A model generated the notes under the pieces. It was not told where the DNA came from. It ran no database searches and was given only the letters and a program-made list of their open reading frames with translations. This document shows positions 45,930 through 56,600 of a DNA stretch of 64,000 nt, in pieces. The stretch is from Favolaschia claudopus (taxonomy: Eukaryota; Basidiomycota; Agaricomycetes; Agaricales; Mycenaceae), in assembly GCA_037176885.1 (NCBI GenBank), contig JAWWNJ010000147.1, positions 186,001-250,000 of the forward strand, written 5' to 3'. Position numbers and translations under genes: made by a program. The first letter of the stretch is position 1; every line of letters starts with the position of its first letter.

Positions 45930-47372
45930 ATGATGGATGCATCGCCCGTCTTACCCGCAATTCAACGCACACCGCCAGAGATTCTGTCTGAAATCTTTGC
46001 CTGGACGCGCATTCACACCTTCGAAGAAACAGGAATTTGGAATCGTACGGTGAACCAACGGGCTATACCCATAGCTCCTTGGAGACTCTCTCATGTCTGT
46101 CAAGCCTGGAGAAACACGACCCACGGCAATGCACAGCTATGGTCCACCATCAAAATAAACACGCTCCGCTACTGCACTGTGTCGCCGGATGGGCAGTATA
46201 GACTCGCCCAGAGCAACGCTACTCTTGAATATCCTCTCGCTGCTGTAAAAGCTCAACTCCTGCTATCCGCCGATGCCCCATTGCATGTGCTGCTTCGGCT
46301 GGGCGATCTCGATGATGCCTCCGACTCGGCACATGTGTTCAGCCTACTGGAAGCTGTTCTTCACCACAGCAATAGATTTCGGTCCCTTACCCTCTGCCTC
46401 CGCAAGAAGGTTGATGTCGATGCCATTCACGCGTTTTCCGTCATCAAAGGTCAACTCGCATCACTCGAGCGTCTGGATTTCCAGTGCCGTTTGGACGAAC
46501 TGGGAGAATGGCCGGCAGACCTCACAGACATCTTTCTGCATGCTCCCCGCCTGCAGGATGTCAATCTCCCTGGAGCCGACCCACTCCCCATTTCGCTTCC
46601 CTATCCCCAGCTCACAAAATTCGAATCGTACATGACATTCGCTCATCTGCTTGCCCCGGAAAATTTGAGATTGGCACAGGGTCTTGTCAGCCTGAATCTC
46701 GGAGGCTTTGACGAGGACTTCGTATTGTCCATGTCTGATGTAGCCACCGTCCACCTTCCCAACCTATCCTTCCTCGGGCTCTGGGACGGCCGGCTGTCAG
46801 CCTTTTTCGATACCCCCAAAATCGAAAATCTGTTCATTTACGCCAGAATTTCCGCTGCAATCCCCTTTGTTCAACGATTCGGCAGTCAACTGAAGCAGCT
46901 GGACATACGATGTTACCACACCGAGACGTCGATCCTCCCTAGTTTTTTGCGACTCACGCCCAATGTTTCGACTCTGTCCCTCGATTTTTCTCACATTGCC
47001 GATACGTTTGATCAGAGGGAAGGCGAGGTCACTCAGTCGACTACGGCGCTGCGCGCTATGGCGGTTTCTGGCTCTGCGCAGGCTCTCTGTCCGCTTGTGA
47101 CCAGGCTGCACATCGGTGTCGGTGTGTTTGCGTCAATGGGCGAATGGAATGCGGTGTACGCCATGGTAAAATCACGCTGCGAGGCCATGTCTCCTGTCAG
47201 ACGTCTCAACTTCCGTGGCGCTGTACCACCTTCCGCTAGAGAGAGATTCGCGGCACTCCGAGCTCCTGGGTTGGAAATAATTTTGCCCAAACCTAGAGTC
47301 GAAGGTCCGTTGATGAGTTTCTCTGTCTCGAGGTATCTTCTGAGCGTGGTTTTTCTAGAGCCAGGTTTTTGA
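45930..47372 (+). CDS. F-box protein, single exon
   Basis: The frame is open for 480 codons without introns. IQRTPPEILSEIFAWTRIHT and PWRLSHVCQAWRNTTHGNAQ followed by LWSTIKIN form the classic Agaricomycete F-box: LPPEIL-type helix, C-x-x-W-R turn, then LWS. The rest is Leu-rich with strand/helix alternation (LVSLNLGGFDEDFVLS, LPNLSFLGLWDGR), a degenerate LRR solenoid that would choose the ubiquitylation target. It belongs to a different branch from the two short paralogues to its left. The stop at 47370-47372 fits the family's usual length, though a spliced short last exon cannot be excluded. Confidence 0.82.
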   Translation: MMDASPVLPAIQRTPPEILSEIFAWTRIHTFEETGIWNRTVNQRAIPIAPWRLSHVCQAWRNTTHGNAQLWSTIKINTLRYCTVSPDGQYRLAQSNATLEYPLAAVKAQLLLSADAPLHVLLRLGDLDDASDSAHVFSLLEAVLHHSNRFRSLTLCLRKKVDVDAIHAFSVIKGQLASLERLDFQCRLDELGEWPADLTDIFLHAPRLQDVNLPGADPLPISLPYPQLTKFESYMTFAHLLAPENLRLAQGLVSLNLGGFDEDFVLSMSDVATVHLPNLSFLGLWDGRLSAFFDTPKIENLFIYARISAAIPFVQRFGSQLKQLDIRCYHTETSILPSFLRLTPNVSTLSLDFSHIADTFDQREGEVTQSTTALRAMAVSGSAQALCPLVTRLHIGVGVFASMGEWNAVYAMVKSRCEAMSPVRRLNFRGAVPPSARERFAALRAPGLEIILPKPRVEGPLMSFSVSRYLLSVVFLEPGF

Positions 47373-47908
47373 TCTTGTTGCGCGCGAGATAATAGCACGA
47401 CGTGCAGGGAATATCGTCTCGTTATTTGACATTCAATTTTTTTTGCCGTTGCCGATCTTCCACGACATTCTCCGTCTGGTCGCGCTCCGCCCTAGACTAC
47501 AACCCTTGTTCAGCCTTGGTGATTTTTCAATTTTCCGTATCGTTGCGTCATGATGTTTGACGCTCCGCTCCTGGCCGGAGTTTACCTGGTCGACTGGCGG
47601 CATTCGGTCGCTTGCCAGCGAGCTATGTAGGTACTATATCGACCCGCAAGAAACGGATTTTAGAGCCATAGCCTAACTCGGATCTCCGCAGCCCTAATTT
47701 ACTGCACAAAAAAACTCAAATAGGCTCCCACACGGTGTCGTGTGTTTGTCATATCCCACCAATTTCGCTGTATCGGAGAGCGATTGAATTGGTTTGTCTT
47801 ATTCATACATTGCCTGATCCCATAATATAAGTTCCTCGCACGACACGTTCTCGAATATTCACTCCCCCCGCTTCCGCATACAAATTCTACTAACCAAGCC
47901 TCAACTTC
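47373..47908. other. Promoter side of SDR gene 2
   Basis: No gene is supported. ATAATATAAG at about 47822-47831 is a TATA candidate about 80 bases before the ATG. Confidence 0.45.
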
Positions 47909-49304
47909 ATGTCTGCGCAGCAATTCTCGTTCGCCACTACTGCTGAAGAGGTCGCGACGGCTTTCGCCAGTGAGATTAAAGGGAAAAACGGTGAGTCAAC
48001 AACGACACTTTGAATTTCACGAATCTCATGATGCGTCTAGTTCTTGTCACCGGGACGTCGTTGAATGGAATTGGCTTCGAGACTGCTCGGGTGATTGCAA
48101 AGTACGCGAGCTTGGTCGTTATAACCGGGTACAATGAAGAAAGGTGGGTGTCGTTGGAATTGCCAGAATCCTGATTTTGAAGTTGAATTCCGAATTCCCA
48201 ATGCACAGGCTCACATTGTCAGAAGAGGCGCTGAAGAAAGACGTACCTTCTGCTAACATCCGACGCCTCATTCTGGATCTTTCGTCCCTAACTGCTGTTC
48301 GGAAGGCCGCTGCGGAAGTGAACGCGTATTCAGAGCCGATCCACGTACGGACTCCGTTGCCGATTTCACACCACAGAATTAATCTGATGTCAATGTTTAT
48401 AAACAGGTTCTCATACACAACGCCGCCGCGGCTATCGGCCCATTCAAGCTCACCGTCGATGGACTTGAGAGCCAAATCGCTACAGCTCACATTGGTCCTT
48501 TCCTCTTCACGAAACTCATTTTATCGAAGCTTCTTGGTGTGGGTTCAGATAGCAGCTATGTTCCGAGGGTGGTTTTTGTTTCCAGCGGAGCGCAAGGTAT
48601 GGGCACGGGAGTGAATTTTGCGACTGTTGGGAAGCCGGATGAGGGGGGATATGATCCGGTGGAGGCTTATTGCCAGGCGAAGACTGCGAATGTGTTGGTG
48701 GGGATTGAGTTGTCGAAGCGATCGAAGGGCAGGATCAATGCGTATAGTCTGCATCCGGGAGGTAAGTTGTTTGTTCGGTTGAAACTAACTTCTTGGGATT
48801 GAATTCAAAACTGATGCAGTGATCTATACGAATATCATGCAGAAGGAAGAATCGTTTCCGAGTATGCTAGCACTCGGTGAGATGTCTTGATTGGAATCAT
48901 TCATGATTTGTATGCGCTGACTGGTTTCGTGGAGGGATGTTGGGGAACGATCGGAAGCCGACTGATAACTTCAAATTCAAGACCATTCCTCAGGGTGCCG
49001 CGACGTGAGTCTCCTCCGAGTCCGCTCTGATATTGGATGGTAACGGGTTTGATGCTTTCGATAAATGCAGCACCGTCGCTGCGGCCTTTGACCCACGGCT
49101 CAACGGTATGCAATTTTAGTAACCTCACGAGTACAACCGAGCATTTGGTTGACTAACTGATGTTATGTAGATGTTCCCGGAGCGTACCTCAACGACTGCA
49201 TCGCCGCGAATGATCAAGTTGCTCCGCATAGCTCGGACCCGACGAATGCGAAGAAATTGTGGGAAGTCACGGAGGAGATTGTTGGTGAAAAGTTTGTGTT
49301 CTGA
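47909..49304 (+). CDS. SDR-family oxidoreductase, paralogue 2 of 4
   Basis: It has eight exons with introns at the same codons and phases as paralogue 1. Motifs: VLVTGTSLNGIGFETARVIA (cofactor loop), LIHNAAAAIGPFKLT, VFVSSGAQGM (catalytic Ser) and YCQAKTANVL (Tyr and Lys). The N-terminus QQFSFATTAEEVATAFASEI and the C-terminus KKLWEVTEEIVGEKFVF match the subfamily. A short stretch differs from the others (LLGVGSDSSYVP), near the substrate side of the fold. It is expected to be a soluble NAD(P)-dependent dehydrogenase or reductase. No disruption is seen. Confidence 0.85.
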
Positions 49305-49417
49305 GAAAAACCCTAGTAGACAACATATACTGTAATAAAGATGAATCTCACATCGATAATCTCCGATTAGATCTTGGAGTACTTAAGAGCTGAGGAGCAA
49401 AAAAGGGCTATTGTTGC

Positions 49418-49515
49418 TGGACATGAGGGTTTCGGGAATCGAACCCGCCTTGAACACACAACAGTGAATCAGATTGGCCTTTTCAGATAGCTGCCATTAC
49501 ACCCTGTGTGAGTGT
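49418..49515 (-). other. tRNA-like sequence 1, probably degraded
   Basis: On the minus strand GTGTAATGGCAGCTATCTGA looks like a tRNA D-arm region and GGGTTCGATTCCC is a perfect box B/T-arm, followed within about 30 bases by a run of six T, a Pol III terminator. The acceptor stem pairs only partly and no clean anticodon loop can be drawn. I call it a tRNA relic or tRNA-derived element. Confidence 0.35.
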
Positions 49516-49762
49516 ACAGTAGACTTCCTTTGCAAACACAAGTGGTGATGAGTCGATGTTCAGCAGAAACCTATTATAAGTAACGTTTCCAAATATGTAG
49601 AGACTAACGAAGTACTTTTCTGATTGAGTCATTGAGACGAGATGGGTCCACGATTATTGGGATTTACATATTATTAGACGGACTTAGGGATTCAAGACTT
49701 TTGCAAAAAATAACAAAAACTCTAGCCAAAACAAAAGCGCAAACGGGCGGAAACGGGAATCA

Positions 49763-49860
49763 GGGTCCCGGGAGTCGAACCCGGACTGAACAAGTTCAAT
49801 TTGCGGTTTAGATGTGTATCGAAGTAGGTGATGTTTTCGCCTTGCCGTGGACCCTGACGA
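49763..49860 (-). other. tRNA-like sequence 2
   Basis: On the minus strand a 7-bp acceptor-like stem CAGGGTC/GACCCTG pairs perfectly and encloses a perfect 5-bp T-arm, CCGGG TTCGACT CCCGG. A TTTTGTTTT tract follows about 25 bases later. The part between is about 60 bases and does not fold into a standard D and anticodon arm by eye, so the tRNA identity is open; an intron-bearing or degraded tRNA is possible. Confidence 0.35.
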
Positions 49861-50900
49861 AGGGTGTTGTCGCCGGTTGGGAGAAAGGCGAAAGCTTACT
49901 TTCGACTGTATAGGTATTGACTGTATCGAGAGCTTTCAGGACGAACGATTCAGAGGCTGAAACTTGATTACAGTGTTGATTGACTCAGAAGAAATGATGG
50001 AATGCGGGAGAGAATTCAGTGAATGCAGTCTGGAACCTCAGGCCTCAGGCTGAAGGGAAGATATGGTGCAGATTTTCGCAGCTAAGGATTTTGGAAGTGG
50101 TGGTTCGAATTCAAGTTGAAACCGGAACGCCGGCAAAACGACAGCCGGTGTGACTAATATGTGATGGCGTGACACTGCGTTTTCGCTGCCAACGACGAAG
50201 AATTTGCCCCAACGCCTCTGAGGGCCTCTTCGAACGTCACTGCCGAGTTATTTGCTGAGGGAACGGTCAATGTAGACTCTCTGTCGTCTCCGCCGTTGGG
50301 CTGGTGAATCCTATCAGCACCTCCAATCTCTGTCCGACTGGCGCTGAAAGCCGTCTCGCCACATTCAGCGGGCGTGAGGAATCAGGATGCGCATTATGAC
50401 GCTCATTGAAACCAGAATAATGCATGCTTTCGCCCCCTGCGACCTTCCTCCACGATGTGCCCCACCGCAGGCAGCTGAGTTGATTCGCACTTGGATCCTC
50501 GATCTGGGCGCCGTCTACACTCATTACAAGCTCTGTCCTTCCATCCTTCCGAGATCCGAACCGTGGTGAAGACTATCGTTTCTCTCTCTGGAATCCCTGA
50601 TAAACTTGTATGTGACTGCCACGGTGAATATCCCAGTAATATTCCGCTCCAACGGGGAATACCTGACTCAGCCCACGGATTACTCAGATTAAGATGCCCC
50701 AAGGTCCCTCAGTATTGTTGTCGACAACGTAGACTGCTGGGCCATGATCTTTGGCGACGATCGAGCCGAATCGACTGTCTTATCCATCGAGTCTTAATCA
50801 TCCGATACACACGGCCAATATAAAGCCCTCCACAGTGTACACAACCATCCAACAACCATCCATTCATCGCCCCCTCTACTTATTAAGTACTCTATATCTA
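49861..50900. other. Promoter side of SDR gene 3, with dispersed repeat
   Basis: No gene is supported. 50096-50180 is a copy of a dispersed repeat (partner at 53526-53607). AATATAAAG at about 50817-50825 is a TATA candidate about 80 bases before the SDR ATG. Confidence 0.5.
50096..50180. repeat. Dispersed repeat, copy 1
   Basis: It begins GTGGTGGTTCGAATTCAAG and ends GGCGTGACACT. About 75 of 85 positions agree with the copy at 53526-53607. It contains the inverted short motif CCGGCAAAACGACAGCCGG and the GTGTGAC/GTGACAC elements also seen before the F-box-like genes. Confidence 0.65.
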
Positions 50901-52306
50901 ATGTCCGCACCACAACTTGGCTTTGCCAGCACTGCTGAAGAGGTCGCCGACGCCTTCGCGGACCGTATTAAGGGCAAAAACGGTGCGTCAAATCTTCCAA
51001 ACTCGCACCATAATTCATGGCCAATTAATAACTGATCCTTTATAGTCCTCATCACCGGTACCTCGATAAACGGAATTGGCTTCGAAACCGCCAAGGCTAT
51101 CGCGAAGTATGCAAATTTGGTTATCATTACTGGGTACAACGAGGGCAGGTATGTCAGTTTTACTCCGGCATTCCTAATTTCAGCGCATCTGACTTGCGAA
51201 TTCGTGTGAAGGCTCAAATTGACTGAAGAGGCTCTGAAGAAAGAGTTGCCTGGGGCCAACATTCGTCGCTTAATTCTTGACCTCTCGTCACTCGCCGCCG
51301 TCCGCAAAGCCGCTGCGGAAGTCAACAACTACGCCGAGCCGCTTGATGTGCGGCTTCGTTTCTCGTTCCTTTAATGGCCTTGCGCTGACCGCCGAACATG
51401 ATTGATTGAATAAATCCAGGTGTTGATTCACAACGCCGCCGCCGCTGCGGGGCCCTTCAAGCTCACCGTCGACAACCTCGAATCCCAGATGGCCACGGAC
51501 CACATCGGGCCGTTCCTCCTCACCAAGTTGCTCGCGCCCAAGCTCCTCGCCGCCTCGACCACCCCGCGCGTCGTGTGGGTGTCCAGCGGCGCGCACGCGG
51601 TGTTTGGCGAGAACGGGGTGAATTTCGAGACGATGGGGAAACCGGATGGGGAGAAGTATGCTGCGTTGGAGGCGTATAGTCAGGCGAAGAGCGCGAATGT
51701 TTTGATGGGGATTGAGATTGGGAGGCGGTCTGGGGGGAGGGTTTTGGGGTTTAGCTTGCATCCGGGAGGTGCGTGGGTTTGTTTCTTTGTTGCTGAATCT
51801 AAATGGAATAGTGATTCATACGAACATGAACCAACATCCGGATGCCCGTGATGATATGGTTGCTGTTGGTACGTGCCGCGTATGATTCAATCGAAGGAAG
51901 CTTGATTCTATTCCGTTTTTGTTTTGCAGGCGTTCTCCGCCCTGACGGGACACCCAACACGGATAATTTTCAGTGGAAGACTCAGGCGCAGGGCGCTTCA
52001 ACGTACGTTCCCGTTCTTCTCATCCAGGCAAAACGCCTTCCAAGTTCCAGTTCACTAGTACTGATACATTTTTCGTTCAGCACTGTTGCTGCGGCGTTTG
52101 ACCCTCGGCTTGATGGTACCACACTTTTTTTGTGCCGCGCGCGAATTCATATTCAGTTGATGCGCTTTTCAGATGTACCCGGCGCGTACCTCAACGACTG
52201 TGTAGTCGCGAACGAGCAGGTCGCGCCGCATAGCGCGAGTTTGGATAATGCAAAGAGGCTGTGGGATGTTACGGAGGAGATTGTTGGGGAGAGGTTTGTT
52301 TTTTGA
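50901..52306 (+). CDS. SDR-family oxidoreductase, paralogue 3 of 4
   Basis: It has the same eight-exon plan. Motifs: VLITGTSINGIGFETAKAIA, LIHNAAAAAGPFKLTVDN, VVWVSSGAHAV with the catalytic Ser, and YSQAKSANVLMGIEI with Tyr and Lys. The N-terminus is MSAPQLGFASTAEEVADAFA, the C-terminus AKRLWDVTEEIVGERFVF. Exon 5 reads VIHTNMNQHPDA where paralogues 1 and 2 have (F/Y)TNIMQKEES, so the segment before the last third varies, as expected if substrate or partner choice differs. The central exon is more GC-rich at third positions than in paralogue 2. Confidence 0.85.
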
Positions 52307-53060
52307 GTTTTTGACGTGGAGAGTGAGGTGGAATAGGTAGAATCTGGTAAGCGTTCATATTCCAACGAACGTGCTTGATAGTCATTGAAGGTGCGGAACG
52401 TCAGAAACAGGGCGCCTGTGCATCGAAAACCTGTGTCACTTTAATTGAGTTCAAATTTATCGCACCTCATCGATAACAAGATTCGTGCAACAAAGATGGC
52501 TACTTGGGTTCTCGGATTGAAGTGCTGTGAGGGACTGCTGTAAGATGGAACAGCAAATGGAACCATGATGCGAAGTTAACTGGCTCACGAAATCAAGAGC
52601 AATGCTTTGCTTTGGCATCCTAGTACCGCAAAAAAGCTGTCCCACTTCCAACCAATATCGTAGTAGCCTGTAGCTATGGAGTCCTTGGGAATCTATTAAT
52701 CGGAATTGACCATGGTATAAGTAGGACGGTAAACCATGCTCATTCTCCTCACCAAACCTCGCAGTTTCCTGGAGTCCTGCTGAACATTCTTTCTTCCGCA
52801 TGTAAGCAGCCTTTTCACCAACAGATAGGAAATACCTCAAACCTCTTTCTACAGTGTTCATAATATTAGCGATCCTCGCTCTTGAGCTCCTGGGAGGGTC
52901 TGTGTTGATTAGTCTGCTTGTCACTATTCGTAAGTCATCGCGGTCGTGATTGTAGCGTTTTTAATTGGTTCCTAGTCACCTACTTCCTTCTCATAATCAT
53001 AGATTCCGGCAACGCGTTAGCTTTGACGCACCGGATTTCGCATCGCACTCAGATGTTGCC

Positions 53061-53255
53061 GACGAGCGGTGGGACGCGTCTGTCTGTTATGCACAACTTC
53101 AAGTTAACCCACGCTTTACTACTTACCATTCCCTAATTTTAATGGGTTTCTGTGCGACGAGTGGCACGCGAGAGTCTGTCTGTTATACACAACTTCAAGT
53201 CATCCCATGTTTATTACTTACCATTCCCTTTCCCTTGTTTTGATGGGTTTCTGTT
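53061..53255. repeat. 95-bp tandem duplication
   Basis: Two units start GACGAG at 53061 and 53156. Both contain TCTGTCTGTTAT(G/A)CACAACTTCAAGT and end AATGGGTTTCTGT or GATGGGTTTCTGT. They differ at about a dozen places. Confidence 0.75.
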
Positions 53256-53525
53256 CTGGACGAATCGTTTCTTGCTCCATGGGTAGGAGATTCTATAGTA
53301 GTGGCTGGTTGTGACTTAATAGCGATGACTGAGGCTTGCGGGATTGTCACGAATTTGTTGACTGAATTTTGCAGACTTGAAGGCCAAGCTACCAAAACTC
53401 CGGAAGGACTCAGTGCTCAGGAGTCGGCGTGCGCTGAGTTGAGCAGTCGATAGCTGTAAATAGGACTATAAATCAGCGGCTCGCCGCGCGGAAGGTCGTG
53501 TAGCTGTTTTGCCCTACGGATTTTC

Positions 53526-53607
53526 GAGGTGGTGGTTCGAGTTCAAGCTGAAACCGGGACGCCGGCACGATAGCCGGTGTGACTCTTTCCGTGACGGCGT
53601 GACACTC
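53526..53607. repeat. Dispersed repeat, copy 2
   Basis: This is the partner of 50096-50180, in the same orientation, 3.4 kb away. It begins GTGGTGGTTCGAGTTCAAGC and contains CCGGGACGCCGGCACGATAG. No gene of the F-box type follows it, so it may be a promoter fragment left after a gene was lost. Confidence 0.65.
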
Positions 53608-56600
53608 TCCTCACTGTCAACTACAATGGCCGCTGGCGCCAATTCGTTTCTTTAGCGGAGAGCCAAAAGAGCGTCATTCAGGTGAGCTTCTGTGCTTATA
53701 TGGTTGTCTTCTTCTACTTACTCAGTCTAACCAAGTAGGCTGCTCAATACTTGGAAGCCTCAGGGCGATACCTTCGAATTCAGGGAGCTCTTGTTCACCG
53801 CAAGACAGCGAAGAGCGCTTTGACTAAGTTCTCGAACGTGTTGGCTTGCGGCTGACTGAGCTCCACCACTTGCTCTCTTTGGCCCGAGCTAGTGGAATGT
53901 GAGATTGAGAGGAGCCGTAGGGTATTCTTTCCTTATTTCGCACTGCGCCGGCTGACTTCTATCTCAAGGCCCCTCAAGTCCCCTCAAACCTCTCTCTGCT
54001 TGCGATAGGAGTTGAAGGGGTCCTAGAAGGGCTCGTGTACTGGTCGTACATTTGTCGAAAAAGCAAGGCCCCCTCGCTCTTCCACGACTTCGATTGCCGC
54101 CACCGTCAAGCAAGGCGACTCCATCGTACGATGCGTTCCGGTGTCCAGCATCCACACCTCGAGCTCTGTCTTGGAAGCCGGCTACGCTACCACTAACATT
54201 TTCGCGTGTGAATGACGTTGGCTTCTTCGCATCATCCCTGAGGTAGTTGTTTCCTTCCCTATGCCTGCAAGCCAGATTGACGGAATGACATACAGATACA
54301 TATATAGATGCGCTGCTGCTGCTGCGATCCTGCAGCCGTCGGCGTGTGTATGTTCCTCCCACCGCATCTGTCGCACAGACGAGATGTACGCCAATGTCAG
54401 ACGAGCTTTTGAGCCCATTTGACACCAAATAAGACTAGGGAGCGGATGAGGAGGCGGGAGTGACGCGTCCTGTATTGGGATGAGGAGGCTTGTCTGAAAT
54501 TCGATAGAGTTTAGTGGAGAAGTCGAATGGATCGTACGTCCTCGCACCTTCCTTCCTGCCTCTCCCTCCGCGACCTTTTGCTTCCGTGATCTCATACTGA
54601 GCATGACGAAAGCTTCTTCAGACCCATCCGCACCTCAATGCTTCCTCGAGCATCCGGATCGTCCCACAAAACCCGACCGATGCCACGTCACCGTCAGTGG
54701 CACTGGCAGACACCGCGCCGTCGAAACCCATGCCATCGCCTTCGTCTGGAGCTACCAGCCGCGAGGCGAAGTATACCACGGCTGACCACCTATGGATTCA
54801 TCTGTTTGCCTTCCTGGTGCGCCTTGCAGCCACTGCCCGTCGAAGAATGTCGGGAGATAGCTCGACCCTCTGAGCTCCCTGTCCCGGTGTTCTTCTTCCT
54901 CGCTGTATGCATGGAGAGCGCTCGCATGAAGGACGAAACGGGACGAGATCTGTCGAGACGAGAGGGGAGGGGGGCCTGGAGGCGGTATGGTATTCGGGGA
55001 CAGGGGGTAAAGGACGTCGACGGAGGAAGGAATGTGTACGCGTACGCGGATGCGGATGACGAATGGTATGTATGTCCTCTCGACTTTTTCCCCCCTCCAC
55101 GCCTCCCTTGCCCAGCCATTCCTAATCTCGATCCCCCTCCTCATCTCGTTCTGTTTGCTGACAATTTCGTAGATCCCTCCTCGTACGCTCCCCGCCGCCC
55201 TCGCCTCTTCTCGCGATCTGCACCTTCGATTTGGGTGGTGCCACCGCGCGCATGTACGGCTGCCGCTCGACACGGGCACCGACGTCGAGGACCACGAGAT
55301 AGGCGTTGAGCGTCCGGCATTCAGGAGCAGCATTCAGCATCTAGCATTTATCATTTAGCAGCTACGGTCCCGCCTCCCGCCTCTCTGCCTTTCCTTCATT
55401 CCATCCAGTCGTCTCCGAGTCGAGAGTCGACTCGTCTCGCACTTTGAACACCCACGCCGTCAACGTCGTCATGCTCATCCTTTCTTTTACCTGTCACACT
55501 GGGACCCGCGGCACCCGCTCTACGCGACGTCCGCACCGCTGTCGGCGCTCAGGGGATCCATCTGGATCAGCAGGAACATCGTGACTCGACTTGAATTGAA
55601 ACGCTAGCCTTGCCTCGACGAGACGGTGCGGCAGATGGCACATCGGAAGCCTAAGATCGTGGCTGATTCCCGGGGGAGGAGGAGCGGTAACGGGCGGTTC
55701 ACGGGTCGCGCTTCTAGTCGTCCGCTGCGGCTGCACCCTGCTCGGTGCAGTGACAACCCGTCGCTTCTTTGCCAAAAGTACCCACCCCATCCGCATGTCT
55801 CCACGGTCGCCTCTTTGCCGTCGCTGGCGCCTGGTGTCGATCAGAAGCTGAAATGCGAGGAGAGGAGAGTGAGAGGAGCTCGTCGTGGGAGGACTTGCGG
55901 CTCGGGTTGGCGGACGTGTTGGATGGTCGACTATGGACGGGGCTCTGCGGGGGGCGGCGGAGGATTGACTCTCACAGTAGGTCCCCGCCGCCAGGTCGCC
56001 TGCCGTCTCGTTTAGAGGCGTTGATGAGGAGGTGGGACGAGGGACGTACGAGGGAGCGCGGAGTGTCAAGCGTAAGGAAGGCTGGATAATATGACGCCTG
56101 TGGAATGTCCTTCGGGGATATGCTGCTTGGAGGATCGCGGACCTATGAGTTTGAGGCGCGGAGAGAGGGGAGAGGGAGGAGAAGTGTGGGGTGTCGGTTC
56201 GGGTGGGGGAAGAAGCAATGGTATGAGACAGGGAGAGGTTCAGGACGATGCTGGAGCACAGATGGTGCAATACGACGCTGGCGGGTATGAGACGGCCGAG
56301 TGACACGATGATCAGAGACTGGGTATGTGCTCTTCATTCTTCTTCCCTTGTCTACCATCCTTTCTCTCCTTCATTTCGCTTTCGAGGCTGACGGTATTCA
56401 CTCAGGCTGGTATACGCAGCGTACGCTATACTTCCTTCCTCGCCACTACCACGAGAAGGCAGGACCCTCAATGCAGCTGGAATGGGAGCTCCTAAGGCTG
56501 ACACGCCTCCGGTCAGGACGCATAGGTAGATGCACACCCGTTACGCCTTGGCCCCCTTTACTAGTACTGCCCTCGACCTTCTCGCTCCGCACGCGGGCCG

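Noticed and set aside
54603..55309. Overlapping plus-strand open frames of 60 and 223 codons
   Set aside because: They overlap in different frames, lack any family motif and the longer one is dominated by Arg/Pro runs.
55494..56306. A 270-codon open frame on the minus strand, rich in Ser, Pro and Arg
   Set aside because: All strands and frames of this GC-rich stretch are unusually open; the frame has no domain, no splice partners and composition like its antisense frames.
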